A stretch of 64,000 bases of DNA from Pedobacter insulae (GTDB taxonomy: Bacteria > Bacteroidota > Bacteroidia > Sphingobacteriales > Sphingobacteriaceae). How positions within the stretch are numbered: position 1 is the first letter of the stretch; every line of letters starts with the position of its first letter. This document shows positions 8,242 to 17,700 of the stretch, piece after piece. Location: NCBI RefSeq assembly GCF_900113525.1, contig NZ_FOPP01000001.1, positions 62,001-126,000 of the forward strand, written 5' to 3'. Position numbers and translations under genes: made by a program. Under the pieces are notes generated by a model that did no database searches, was not told the origin of the DNA, and saw nothing but the letters and a program-made list of their open reading frames with translations.

Positions 8242-8634
8242 CTATTTAAAGAACAGATGACCTAAAGCAGGAAACATAATTCCCAAAATCAAATTCAATA
8301 CAAAAATACGCCAGCCATATAAAAATGTTCTTCTATCTATGTTAAACAGCTTATTCGCACTATCACCGTTCTTGCTGAATTTGAGTACATTAAATAATAA
8401 ATAATGATTCAAAATCATTAGTAAACCAGTAATTATTAGCCCATTAATTTTCCCTACAGAAAACCAAATTGAATGATTCATAATTAGGTTTATAATAAAA
8501 TAGCAATTTAGTAAGAAGAAAAAGTTGCATAAGAATGTAGCTAACCCGGCAATTACATGAGAACTTTCATTGTATCCATCTTTCTTTACAAAATGATTAT
8601 ACATAGTTTTATAAACAATTTCAATAGGTGTCAT
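8242..8634 (-). CDS. Array membrane protein, paralogue 4 (unknown function)
   Basis: A 130-residue protein, MTPIEIVYKTMYNHFVKKDG at the start, then SSHVIAG, two hydrophobic helices, ITGLLMILNHYLLFNVLKFS followed by KNGDSANKLFNID, and a final helix. It is the nearest relative of paralogue 3, including the bases before the ATG. The duplicated copy of the 68-residue partner gene upstream has lost its frame through a 2-bp deletion (GAATAAAC here, GAAAATAAAC there), so this copy now stands without an intact partner. No enzymatic motif is visible. Confidence 0.75.
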   Translation of the reverse strand: MTPIEIVYKTMYNHFVKKDGYNESSHVIAGLATFLCNFFFLLNCYFIINLIMNHSIWFSVGKINGLIITGLLMILNHYLLFNVLKFSKNGDSANKLFNIDRRTFLYGWRIFVLNLILGIMFPALGHLFFK

Positions 8635-8685
8635 TCAATCGATTTTATAAGCCCTTGTTTATTCTAATGGTTCTATCTTCTTCTT

Positions 8686-8859
8686 CTAAAGGTAGGTAAT
8701 TTGTTTTATCTTCGTTTTCTTTGATAGATCACGTAGGTAAGAAAGTTGTAAGTTTTTGGAATCATCATTGTTGAGCTTGTGGTTGCAATATTCATCCAAA
8801 GATCTGCTTGTTCGTATCAGGTTAATAAGCAATCCGCTTTTGTTGCAATTACCAGCCAT
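8686..8859 (-). CDS. Small soluble protein, 57 residues, unknown
   Basis: A short reading frame starting MAGNCNKSGLLINLIRTS and ending KKTKIKQITYL. Its ATG overlaps the last codons and stop of the paralogue 5 frame (ATGGCTGGTAA), the arrangement expected of a translationally coupled pair. The product is hydrophilic, lysine- and asparagine-rich and has no membrane segment, unlike the other small genes in the array. I do not recognise it. It could be a real accessory gene or a chance frame in decaying DNA. Confidence 0.4.
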   Translation of the reverse strand: MAGNCNKSGLLINLIRTSRSLDEYCNHKLNNDDSKNLQLSYLRDLSKKTKIKQITYL

Positions 8860-9240
8860 AAGTTCGAAAGTAAGAAACGGCTAATAAAATGAGCGTAATT
8901 ATGAAAAAGGAGGTGATTACAGCGAGATTACAATTCGATGAGGTGTTGATATTTGTACGCTTGTACTTTTCATAAATATTTTTGAATGTTTTTTTAGTTA
9001 CAAATACCCGGTAATTTAATAGAGTCAATAAAAATAGGCAACCTATTATTATATGTCTTCTAGTTATGGGATCGCCTAAAATGTCATTTTTTTTAAAACA
9101 AATTGAAATAGTAAAAATAGCGACATGAACTCCAAACAAACTAAGCCTATTACTACAATTAATGGATGAAAGGCTTTATTGGTCCCATTTTTATAAGCAG
9201 CACTATAAAACAGAAAAATAAACTTATGGATTATATGCAT
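8849..9240 (-). pseudogene. Array membrane protein, paralogue 5 (frameshifted at an A8 tract)
   Basis: From the ATG at 9240 the frame reads MHIIHKFIFLFYSAAYKNGT and one or two hydrophobic segments, then stops just after the codons FVLKKM. The rest of the protein (NDILGDPITRRHIIIGCLF..., LLNYRVF, a final helix, YFRTYGW) is in the next frame. The switch point is a run of eight A residues on this strand (T8 at 9087-9094). Adding one A would give a single protein of about 131 residues, the length of the intact siblings. It may be decay, a reversible phase switch or an assembly error. Confidence 0.65.
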
Positions 9241-9255
9241 GATTAAAGAACCGGA

Positions 9256-9385
9256 CTATCTTTTTGAAATGTTTATAAATTGGTTAGGAAAAACTCTTGA
9301 AAGGTAATAAAAAGCGCCCATACCAAAAAAGTGATAAATAGGCTACTATTGGTGTGTCATTTATAAGTGATTTAATGTTCTTCAT
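9256..9385 (-). pseudogene. Frameshifted one-helix partner of paralogue 5
   Basis: Starts at 9385 with MKNIKSLINDTPIVAYLSL. After a T6 run (9325-9330 on the other strand) the frame must shift by one base to continue FFGMGAFYYLSRVFPNQF and NISKR before a stop at 9256, 15 bp upstream of the paralogue 5 ATG. Without the shift it stops after 33 residues. Layout and size resemble the 68-residue partner of paralogue 3, although the sequence is quite different. Confidence 0.4.
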
Positions 9386-9467
9386 TTTTTACACTATAAG
9401 GGCTGGGCTGAATTGCTTCTTTTACATAAAGTTAAAGTAAAGAAAAAATGTTATACAGCATATGCCA

Positions 9468-9860
9468 TTATTGAAAATAATACATCCTACCAAATGACAA
9501 TAAAATAAGAATGACAAAATTGCCTGTAAAGAAAATCCACACTAATCTCGTTGTTTCCAAACGTAAAGAAAATAAGGATTTATTTTCACCATTTTTGCTG
9601 AATTTGAAAATAGAAAAGAGCACGAAATAACCTACTATCATGGAAAATAGTGCCAATAGCACTTTACCTCCTTTTCCAAAAGGGATATTTAAAGGAAAGT
9701 TTACTATTAAACTTAGCAAAGAAACAAAATTTAAAACAACCGTAATAAGACAGAGTACTGTCACTGCACCTGCTAGTACATGTGTTAAACTATTATATCC
9801 ATCCCTATTTGCAAAGAAATTAAACATGGTTTTATAGATTGTTTCAACTGCTGTCTTCAT
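9468..9860 (-). CDS. Array membrane protein, paralogue 6 (unknown function)
   Basis: A 130-residue membrane protein at the upstream end of the array. The ATG at 9860 (MKTAVETIYKTMFNFF) is preferred over an in-frame TTG two codons earlier. It shows the group signature: Y-K-T-M-F-N, GYNSLTHVLAGAVT, hydrophobic helices, VGYFVLFSIFKFSKNGENKS followed by LFSL, and a final helix. No enzyme motif is present and no cognate toxin-like gene lies nearby. A gap of 142 bp separates it from divergently transcribed tex. Confidence 0.75.
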   Translation of the reverse strand: MKTAVETIYKTMFNFFANRDGYNSLTHVLAGAVTVLCLITVVLNFVSLLSLIVNFPLNIPFGKGGKVLLALFSMIVGYFVLFSIFKFSKNGENKSLFSLRLETTRLVWIFFTGNFVILILLSFGRMYYFQ

Positions 9861-9986
9861 GGTCAATATTCAATAAGTGGAGCCTAGCCTATTCACATGT
9901 ATGTTTCATAAAATTAGATAATTTCGAATGAATACAGCTCTCGTAAACATTATCATTAAATAATCTTCAATTCTAAAAATCCTAGC

Positions 9987-9994
9987 TAAATTTG
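9987..9994 (+). promoter_or_regulatory. -7 promoter box (TAAATTTG) for tex
   Basis: TAAATTTG fits the TAnnTTTG consensus and ends only 8 bp before the tex ATG, so the transcript would be nearly leaderless. Confidence 0.5.
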
Positions 9995-10002
9995 CATTTA
10001 GT

Positions 10003-12249
10003 ATGGATACACATTTTCAAAGCATTGCCACCAGCCTTAACATTTCGTTTAAACAAGTTAGCGCCACAATAGCGTTGTTAGATGAGGGGGCAACGGTTCC
10101 TTTCATTTCTCGTTACCGTAAGGAATTAACAGGTAGTTTGGATGAAGTTCAAGTTGCGGCCATTAGAGATTTGGCACAGCAACTTCGTGAGCTGGATAAA
10201 CGTAGAGAGGCTATTTTAAAGTCGCTTTTAGAGTTAGAGAAGTTAACGCCAGAACTGGAGAGGAAAATTAATGAGGCTAAAACAATAGCTGCTTTAGAAG
10301 ATATCTATTTGCCTTATAAGCCTAAGCGGAAAACCAGGGCTTCGGTAGCCAAAGAAAAAGGATTGGAACCTTTGGCACTGCGAATTTTATCCCAAAGCAG
10401 GATTGATCCTGAACAAGAAGCGATTGCTTATATTAATGATAAAAAAGGTGTAACCAATGTTTTAGAAGCATTAGCAGGTGCGAGAGATATTATTGCCGAA
10501 CTGATTAGCGAAAATATTGATGCTAGAACCAAGATGCGCCAGCATTTCACGCAAAAGGCAACTTATAAAACCACTGTAGTTAAAGGAAAGGAAGAAGTCG
10601 GGATCAAATACAAGGATTATTTCGAATGGGAGGAAAGTGCCAGAACAGCGCCATCACATCGGGTGCTTGCCATGCGCAGGGGTGAACAAGAAGGCTTTTT
10701 AAAATTAGAGGTGCTACCTACAGAGGAGGAAGCAATTTCCTTATTAGAAAAACAGTTTATCACAGCGAAAAATGCCTGTGCAGACCAAGTGCAGTTAGCC
10801 ATTATTGATGGATATAAAAGATTGCTTCGCCCTGCAATGGAAACCGAGCTAAGGGCTTTAACGAAACAAAAGGCAGATGAAGAAGCTATAAAAGTTTTCG
10901 CTGAAAATGCACGCCAACTGTTATTGGCGGCGCCCATGGGACAAAAAAGTGTTTTAGCGGTTGACCCAGGCTTTAGAACGGGCTGCAAGGTAGTTTGCCT
11001 AGATAAACAAGGAAAGCTGATAGAGCATACTACCATTTACCCACATACGGGGCAAGGGAACCTTAAAGATGCAGGGTGGCAATTAACCAAGCTTTGCGAA
11101 AAACATGAAATTGAGGCTATAGCGATAGGCAATGGTACAGCGGGAAGAGAAACGGAAACTTTTGTAAGAGGCCTAAAAATTCCAAATGTGGTGGTAGTGA
11201 TGGTTAATGAAAGCGGGGCATCTATTTACTCGGCTTCGCCATTGGCAAGAGAAGAATTTCCAACACAAGATATAACCATTAGAGGGGCTGTTTCAATTGG
11301 TCGCAGATTAATGGATCCGCTCGCCGAATTGGTTAAGATAGACCCAAAGTCGATTGGCGTGGGACAATATCAACATGATGTGGATCAGAACAAGTTACAA
11401 CAGAGTTTGGATGATACCGTAATTAGTTGCGTAAATGCGGTTGGGGTTGAATTAAACACGGCATCAAAACAGGTATTGGCCTATGTTTCTGGTTTGGGCG
11501 ACACGTTGGCGCAAAATATTGTAAACTATCGTAACACACATGGTGCTTTTAAGAACCGTGAAAGCTTAAAGAAGGTGCCGCGATTAGGCGAGAAAGCATT
11601 TGAGCAGGCAGCAGGCTTTTTACGAATTCGTGATGCAAAGCAGACATTAGATCGAAGTGGGGTGCATCCTGAAAGATACGAGCTGGTAAATCAAATGGCC
11701 AAAGATTTAGGGTGTACGGTTGATGATTTAATAAAGAATGTACAATTGCAAAAACAATTAAACTTACAACGTTATGTGAGTGCTTCGGTGGGGCTGCCAA
11801 CTTTAAACGACATTCTTAAAGAACTGGCAAAACCCGGCCGCGATCCACGTGAAGCTTTTGAAGCATTTAGTTTTGCCGATGGAGTTAATGCAATTGGGGA
11901 CTTAAAAGTAGGGATGAAATTGGCGGGTATCGTAACCAATATTACTAACTTCGGAGCTTTTGTTGATATTGGGGTACACCAAGACGGATTGGTGCATACA
12001 AGTCAGCTGGCCAATCGCTATGTGGCAAATCCCAATGAAATTATAAAGGTAAGTCAGGTAGTACAGGTAACGGTTGTTGATGTGGATGTGGCGAGAAAGA
12101 GAATTTCCCTGACAATGAAGACCGAAGAGAACCAAAATATTAAGAAGACAAATGCGCAAGCTAAGCCCAAACCTCAGCCTAAAGAAGAGAAGGAAGTAGC
12201 AGGCGATTTACAGGCGAAGTTACAAGCGCTAAAAGGATTGTTCAAATAA
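10003..12249 (+). CDS. tex: Tex-family RNA-binding transcriptional accessory protein
   Basis: A 748-residue protein with the full Tex layout: N-terminal helical domain with GATVPFISRYRKE (~residue 29), a YqgF/RNase H-like domain starting VLAVDPGFRTGCKVV (~318), helix-hairpin-helix repeats (~496-545), and a C-terminal S1 RNA-binding domain with GIVTNITNFGAFVDIGVHQD (~640-705), then a lysine/proline-rich tail. Tex proteins bind nucleic acid and act in transcription and RNA metabolism in the cytoplasm; the exact role is not settled. The length is normal and no residues appear to be missing. Confidence 0.95.
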   Translation: MDTHFQSIATSLNISFKQVSATIALLDEGATVPFISRYRKELTGSLDEVQVAAIRDLAQQLRELDKRREAILKSLLELEKLTPELERKINEAKTIAALEDIYLPYKPKRKTRASVAKEKGLEPLALRILSQSRIDPEQEAIAYINDKKGVTNVLEALAGARDIIAELISENIDARTKMRQHFTQKATYKTTVVKGKEEVGIKYKDYFEWEESARTAPSHRVLAMRRGEQEGFLKLEVLPTEEEAISLLEKQFITAKNACADQVQLAIIDGYKRLLRPAMETELRALTKQKADEEAIKVFAENARQLLLAAPMGQKSVLAVDPGFRTGCKVVCLDKQGKLIEHTTIYPHTGQGNLKDAGWQLTKLCEKHEIEAIAIGNGTAGRETETFVRGLKIPNVVVVMVNESGASIYSASPLAREEFPTQDITIRGAVSIGRRLMDPLAELVKIDPKSIGVGQYQHDVDQNKLQQSLDDTVISCVNAVGVELNTASKQVLAYVSGLGDTLAQNIVNYRNTHGAFKNRESLKKVPRLGEKAFEQAAGFLRIRDAKQTLDRSGVHPERYELVNQMAKDLGCTVDDLIKNVQLQKQLNLQRYVSASVGLPTLNDILKELAKPGRDPREAFEAFSFADGVNAIGDLKVGMKLAGIVTNITNFGAFVDIGVHQDGLVHTSQLANRYVANPNEIIKVSQVVQVTVVDVDVARKRISLTMKTEENQNIKKTNAQAKPKPQPKEEKEVAGDLQAKLQALKGLFK

Positions 12250-12278
12250 CAAAACCAACAACCCAACCGACAACCTAA

Positions 12279-12323
12279 CCGACTTCGTAAGTCGGCCTAA
12301 CTAGGGCCAACTTACGAAGTCGG
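12279..12323. repeat. Family B inverted repeat
   Basis: CCGACTTCGTAAGTCGG (12279-12295), itself palindromic, is followed after 11 bp by CCAACTTACGAAGTCGG (12307-12323). It sits between the convergent tex and Lrp-type genes and could serve as a shared transcription end. Confidence 0.8.
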
Positions 12324-12339
12324 TTTCTTAAAAATTAAT

Positions 12340-12813
12340 TTATAGCTCAATCTGCCGCTTGATGCTTTCTTCCAAAGAGATTAATGTTTCGGTACGTTGT
12401 ATTCCTTTCACGGCCTGTATTTCTTCGTTCAGTACATGTCGCAGGTGATTGGTATCTCTGCAGGTGATTTTGGCAAACATACTATAAGATCCGGTAGTAT
12501 AATGAAGCTCTACTACTTCTTTTATTTTGCTGAGCTGTTCAACCGCATCCTTATAAAGAGAACCCTTTTCTAGGTAAATACCTAAAAAGGCAGTAATGTC
12601 AAAGCCCGCTTTTTTAGGGTCGATGATTAAATGCGACCCTTTGATAATACCCAAATCCTCTAATTTTTTCATTCTTACGTGCACGGTTCCGCCTGAAATG
12701 ACCAACTCTTTAGCAATTTCTGTGTAAGGTTTGGTCGCATCTTTCATTAAGTGCGTTAAAATTTGAATATCCAGGTTGTCAATTTCTAAATTTTGACTTT
12801 CTTTTTTGAGCAT
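12340..12813 (-). CDS. Lrp/AsnC-family transcriptional regulator
   Basis: A 157-residue regulator. The N-terminal helix-turn-helix covers residues ~15-65 (DNLDIQILTHLMKDATKPYT, then GGTVHVRMKKLEDLGII), followed by an effector-binding RAM domain (~75-150: ITAFLGIYLEKG, VELHYTTGSYSMFAKITCRD, GIQRTETLISLEES). Such proteins form octameric rings and respond to amino acids. The gene is divergent from the tRNA-like pair at 13009, so the shared upstream region could hold sites for both. The ligand is unknown. Confidence 0.92.
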   Translation of the reverse strand: MLKKESQNLEIDNLDIQILTHLMKDATKPYTEIAKELVISGGTVHVRMKKLEDLGIIKGSHLIIDPKKAGFDITAFLGIYLEKGSLYKDAVEQLSKIKEVVELHYTTGSYSMFAKITCRDTNHLRHVLNEEIQAVKGIQRTETLISLEESIKRQIEL

Positions 12814-13008
12814 AAATTTCTTTATTTTAAATGATAGTCTAATTTAATTACAATATTCATAAAAATAAAATAAAATGATTAAAATATTTGCAACATATTT
12901 ACTATTTGTCTTATGTTTGTATCAACAATAAGTTATACGTCGCAAGTCATAGGTTATACGTTAAACAAACTGAAACTTAAAACGAACTACGTATAAGTTA
13001 ATAAAAAA

Positions 13009-13118
13009 TGTAGGGTGGTGAAATTGGCAGACACACCTCCTTGTCTCGGTGGTAGAGGAAATGGGAAATCCGGTAACGGTACAACCACTCTATGAAGGTT
13101 CGACTCCTTCCCCTACAG
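13009..13118 (+). tRNA. Class II tRNA-like gene with GTC anticodon and 41-nt variable region (copy 1)
   Basis: A complete cloverleaf can be drawn by hand: acceptor TGTAGGG (13009-13015) with CCCTACA (13111-13117), seven pairs; T8 G9; D arm GTG...CAC as in bacterial tRNA-Leu (GTGAAATTGGCAGACAC); anticodon stem CCTCC/GGTGG with a central T-T mismatch; loop TTGTCTC with GTC at 13043-13045; T arm GAAGG-TTCGACT-CCTTC; discriminator G (13118) followed by CAC, so CCA is not encoded. The variable region (13053-13093) is 41 nt, closed by TAGAG/CTCTA, with an inner CCG-GTAA-CGG hairpin. GTC, G73, G10 and C38 match aspartate identity, but the body is leucine-like and base 37 is T. Charging identity is uncertain. 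Confidence 0.65.
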
Positions 13119-13190
13119 CACATTAAGTTCTACGTTGTAAGTGATAGGTTATACGTTAACAAACTTACTCCTTAATAACTTAATAAAGAA

Positions 13191-13334
13191 TGTTGGGTGG
13201 TGAAATTGGCAGACACACCTCCTTGTCTCGGTGGTGGGGATCATGGGACAAACGCAATTTATGGGTTGACCACAAATTAATTTTGAATTGCAGCTAACTA
13301 CCCCTTGAAGGTTCGACTCCTTCCCCAACAGCCA
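13191..13334 (+). tRNA. Class II tRNA-like gene with GTC anticodon and 72-nt variable region (copy 2)
   Basis: A second copy, 182 bp downstream of the first with a similar 5' flank. Acceptor TGTTGGG (13191-13197) pairs with CCCAACA (13324-13330) at all seven positions, including compensated changes relative to copy 1. Discriminator G (13331) is followed by encoded CCA (13332-13334). D arm, anticodon arm (GTC at 13225-13227, same T-T mismatch) and T arm equal copy 1. The variable region (13235-13306) is 72 nt, far longer than in any standard tRNA, with GGGG/CCCC closing pairs and an inner GCAATT/AATTGC helix. The conserved cloverleaf argues against simple decay, yet the insert could make it inactive in translation. 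Confidence 0.6.
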
Positions 13335-13362
13335 GTTTTATAAATAATAAGTTAGTTAGGAG

Positions 13363-13391
13363 GAGCGCCCAGGATAGGTCGCTCTTTTTTT
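13363..13391 (+). terminator. Rho-independent terminator after the tRNA-like pair
   Basis: GAGCG (13363-13367) pairs with CGCTC (13380-13384), followed by seven T residues. It would end transcription from the two tRNA-like genes. Confidence 0.65.
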
Positions 13392-13458
13392 GTGCAAAAG
13401 CAAAAGTCGCCGACAAGGACTTGTTTCCTCCCTATCAGCGACTTCCTTTCGTTTAAAA

Positions 13459-14769
13459 CTATTTTATTCCGTACTTATCGCTAAACTTTTTATCTAATTG
13501 TTTATGTAGGTTATCTAAGTTAATGGAGCGTCCTTGAATAAAGGCCTCCTCAACTTTGTTGCTAATCATATCCAGCGCATCTCCTGCCGAAATAAAGAAT
13601 GTTGCATCTTTGCCAACGGCTAAACTGCCTGTCGTTTTATCAATACCCATGGCCTTTGCAGCATTTAGGGTAATTGCTTTAAGTGCATCTTCTTTACTCA
13701 TACCCCATGCAGCAGCCGTGCCCGCCATAAACGGCAAGTTACGTTGCTGCCAAAACCCATCGATGCTTAACACTACCGTCACACCAGCATTGTTTAAAAC
13801 AGCGGCATTCTTGTAAGGCATATTTACATCATCGTCTGCGTTTCTTGGTAGGGCGTGTGGCTGTTTCACAACTACCATAACGTTGTTGCTTTTTAAGAAA
13901 GCAGTTAACAAATATGCTTCGTCGCCTCCTACAATAACAGGGGTAATACCATGCTTTTTAGCGAAATTTACTGCTGCAACTATATCTTTTTGGGCATTTG
14001 CTGTGATAAATAGTTTTTGCGTACCCTTAAACAAGCCTTTCATTGCCGCTAAACGAGTATTGGTTACTGCAGGTACATTTTCGCTGTACATTTTCGCTTG
14101 GATAAAGAAATTATCTAATTCAGCAATTACCGCATTTACACGCTCGTTTGGATCGCCAGGAGCTGCTCCTCCACCCATTCTGCCACCGCCAAAACCTCGG
14201 CCTCGTGGTACTGCAGGCCAAGAAAGGTGCATGGCATCGTCTTTCTTGATCACCGCGTCCTCCCAGTTCCAAGCATCCATGTGTACCACAGATGAGCTGC
14301 CCGCAATTGAGCCGCCCGCTGGTGTAATTTGAGCCATTAAGATGCCGTTGCTTCTTAAAGTAGCGGGAACCTTAGAATCAGAGTTATAGGCAATAAGCGC
14401 TCTAATATGCGCATTGTTCTCTCCCAGCTCACGCTCATCAATGGTAGCTTTAACCGATTCGATTTCTACTAAGCCAAGATTGGTAATCGGCGCTATAAAG
14501 CCAGGATAGATATGTTTCCCGCTTGCGGTGATTAATCGGGCTCCCTCCGTGCTAAACTTCACCACGGTAGCGTCTCCAATGCCCGTTATTTTGCCTTTTT
14601 CTAAAGTAATATAGCCATTCGGAATAACCGAACCATCACCAGTGTGAATGGTTGCACCCATTACAATAATTCGCTGACTTTGAGGTTTGGCAGGAGAAAT
14701 GTTTGCTTGGCCATAAGCAATATTAACCGACGCAAATAGCGCCATAGCCATAATTATATACTTATTCAT
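13459..14769 (-). CDS. Secreted amidohydrolase-fold protein lacking the metal-binding HxH motif
   Basis: A 436-residue protein with a signal peptide (MNKYIIMAMALFASVNIAYG). The N-terminal beta-sandwich of amidohydrolases is present (IIVMGATIHTGDGSVIPNG), as is the family C-terminus (EDALKAITLNAAKAMGIDKT, GSLAVGKDATFFI). Where active members have HxH after strand 1, this one reads GKHIYPGFIAPITNLG, and the later metal histidines are not evident. It may therefore be a non-catalytic partner of the 1011-residue protein upstream, whose end overlaps this start by 8 bp. A glycine-rich insert (GRGFGGGRMGGGAAPG) lies mid-protein. Confidence 0.8.
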   Translation of the reverse strand: MNKYIIMAMALFASVNIAYGQANISPAKPQSQRIIVMGATIHTGDGSVIPNGYITLEKGKITGIGDATVVKFSTEGARLITASGKHIYPGFIAPITNLGLVEIESVKATIDERELGENNAHIRALIAYNSDSKVPATLRSNGILMAQITPAGGSIAGSSSVVHMDAWNWEDAVIKKDDAMHLSWPAVPRGRGFGGGRMGGGAAPGDPNERVNAVIAELDNFFIQAKMYSENVPAVTNTRLAAMKGLFKGTQKLFITANAQKDIVAAVNFAKKHGITPVIVGGDEAYLLTAFLKSNNVMVVVKQPHALPRNADDDVNMPYKNAAVLNNAGVTVVLSIDGFWQQRNLPFMAGTAAAWGMSKEDALKAITLNAAKAMGIDKTTGSLAVGKDATFFISAGDALDMISNKVEEAFIQGRSINLDNLHKQLDKKFSDKYGIK

Positions 14770-17700
14770 GATTGTGTTCTCCTTCCGTTTTGTTTACTTC
14801 AGCCCAATAGTCTTCTTCCGATTCGCAATGATAAAGACGAGGCGGTGCTTGTCCTGATGCACGTTGCGTACGCGCACCGGCAGATTTACTTGCTAATAAT
14901 TTTTGAATGATGCGTGCTTTTTCCGCGTTTTGTGCTTTTTGTACAGCTGCATCACGCTCTATATCCCAATAAGCAATGCCATCTACAAAGGTCTTTTCAG
15001 CTTTTGCATAAATAGACAATGGGTTGGCCGACCAAACAACTACATCTGCATCTTTACCAGGTTTTAAACTGCCCACTTTATTGTCGATATGCAACATACG
15101 AGCAGGGTTTAGGGTTACAAATTTCAATGCGTCTACTTCCGATACACCGCCATATAATACAGATTTACCAGCTTCTTGATTTAACCTACGTGCCATTTCA
15201 GCATCGTCAGAGTTAAAAGCGGTTGTGATACCTACGTTGTGCATAATTTTGCCATTGTAAGGAATCGCCTCTTGAACTTCCATTTTATACGCCCACCAAT
15301 CTGAGAAGGTAGAAGCAGCAATACCATGCGCCTTCATTTTGTCGGCTACTTTATAGCCTTCCAAAATATGCGTAAACGTATTGATCTTAAAACCTAAACT
15401 ATCAGCAACATGGATAAGCATGTTGATCTCACTTTGCACGTAAGAGTGACAGGTGATGAAACGTTTATTGTTTAGAATTTCTACCAGAGCATCTAGTTCC
15501 AGATCTCTGCGAACGTTACTTCCTTTCGCAGCTAATGCTTTTTCATACTCTCTTGCACGTGTGAAAGCGTCGATATAGACTTGTTCCACACCCATACGAG
15601 TGGCAGGGAACCGTTGGTTGTTTTGAGAAGAACTTTGTTTCACATTCTCTCCCAATGCAAATTTGATGAAACCATCAGCGCCAGCAAACTTCAACTCTTC
15701 AGGTGTTTTTCCCCACCTAAGTTTAATCAGCTGACTTTGTCCCCCAATCGCATTTGCAGAGCCGTGTAAAATTTGAGAAGAAGTAACCCCTCCAGCTAAT
15801 TGGCGATAAATGTTTACATCTTCTGAATTGATAATGTCTGCAATGCGCACCTCAGCTGAATTCGACTGGCCGCCTTCATTAATGCCTCCTGTGCCCGCAA
15901 TGTGCGAATGCTCATCAATTAAACCTGGAGTTATATGCTTTCCTGTTGCATCTATGACTTTAGCAGCACCAGCTGAAAGATTTTTACCTACTGCTTTAAT
16001 TTTACCACCTTCTAAAAGTACATCCGCATTGGTAAGGATCCCATCCTTTTCATTAGTCCAAACGGTAGCATTTTTAAGCAATACAGTTTCCTGTACCGGC
16101 ATTTTTTCATTTCCGAAAGCGATGAACGGAAAAATTAAACCGCCTTGGGTAGCTGCAGGTTTTGCAGGTTCATCACGTTTTGGGTTTTCTTTTGCCGCTT
16201 CTTTAAATGTTGCACTCCATGATCCGGCATCTAGGCCGTTGATCATTACATCACCGCTAAAAGCAACTGGATTGGCAGCTGTTAGATATCCGCTTAAGCG
16301 TACATCTCCAACTGGGTTTTTTCTTGAGTTAAAGTAAATATTTACCCAATCTCCATTCCTGTTAAAAGTAGCGTTCATTTTTGCGCTATCAGCACCCAAT
16401 CTTTCAATCGCTGCGGTAGGAGCAGTAGCTGAGCCGGTAATTTTTAGGAGCGCACTACCCATGCCGTCAATATTCAACGTGTAAGTTCCACGCAAATCTG
16501 TTATGTCCATTTTGCTTACCACATAACGATTTCCTTGCACCCAGTTTTCATAAATGATGTTACCGGTTTTGAAGAGATTATCGGACGTAATTAGGAAGTT
16601 CGCCAATTTGCCTTTTTCTATAGAGCCAACCTTATCGCTTATTCCTAATATTGCTGCTGGTACTTCGGTAACCGACATTAAGGCTTGCTTTTCTGTTAAC
16701 CCGTGGGCAATAGCTTGCTGGATGTTTGTCCAGAATTCTTTAGGCGTTTCCAAGCCAAAAGAAGTTAAGGCGAACTTTATACCTGCCTTTTCAAGTGCAC
16801 CCGGATTGGTAGGTGCAAGTTCCCAGCCTTTCAATTGCGCCAAACTCAAATTTCTTGCTTCTGTTGGATTTTCCACATCAAATGCTTTCGGAAAAGTGAT
16901 GGGAATAATTAAAGTAGCACCAGTTGCTTTAACAGCATCAATGCGTTGGTACTCATCACCAGTAGATTTAATGATGTATGATTTTCCAAATTCTTTGGCA
17001 ACTTTATCAGCACGCAATATGTTTGCCCAGCCATCAGCTTCGAATAATTGAGGCAGACTTTGTTGTTTATTGAACTGCTCTAAAGAAATATTATATTCCT
17101 CCTTTTGTCCTTTGTACCAATTTGCATCTAAATAAGTTTGTCGCAGCAATGAGATTGAACCCATTAATGAGGATGGATAATCATTGCTCGAGGTGCCTCT
17201 GTTAAAAGAGTAATTTGCCGCGCTTTGATCGTTCAGCATAACCTCGTTTTCTCTGCCATTTGCTAAGGTAACCGCAGCTGAAGTTCCCCGTGCAATACCA
17301 TCTCTGCTAATAGCATTTACACTTCCAAATCCTGCTTTTCGCAGATCGTCTGCTTTTTTTGCATCGATTGCAAAAATATTTCTTGCTTCAATTTCGGGGC
17401 GGATGCTTTCATTCCAGCCGTATGGACCTTTTTTGGTAGAGGTAAATACCGATTGACGATTGCCAAAGCCTCCGGTAGGAGCCGATCGTGTTGCCTCTGT
17501 AATTCCGTAAGAGGTAAATGCATCAATGAGGGAAGGATAAATGTATTTCCCTTTCAGGTCTATCACTACATATCCTTTCGGAATTGAAGTGCCGGAACCT
17601 ACCGATTGGATGGTTTTGTCTTTAATTAGCAATACGCCATTGCTAATTGTTTGATTGGCATTAACTACAATGTTTGCATTCGTAAAGGCATACATTCCTG

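Noticed and set aside
15810..16337. Long plus-strand frame opposite the large amidohydrolase
   Set aside because: Pure antisense shadow of a well-supported gene; several such frames occur opposite long genes in the window.
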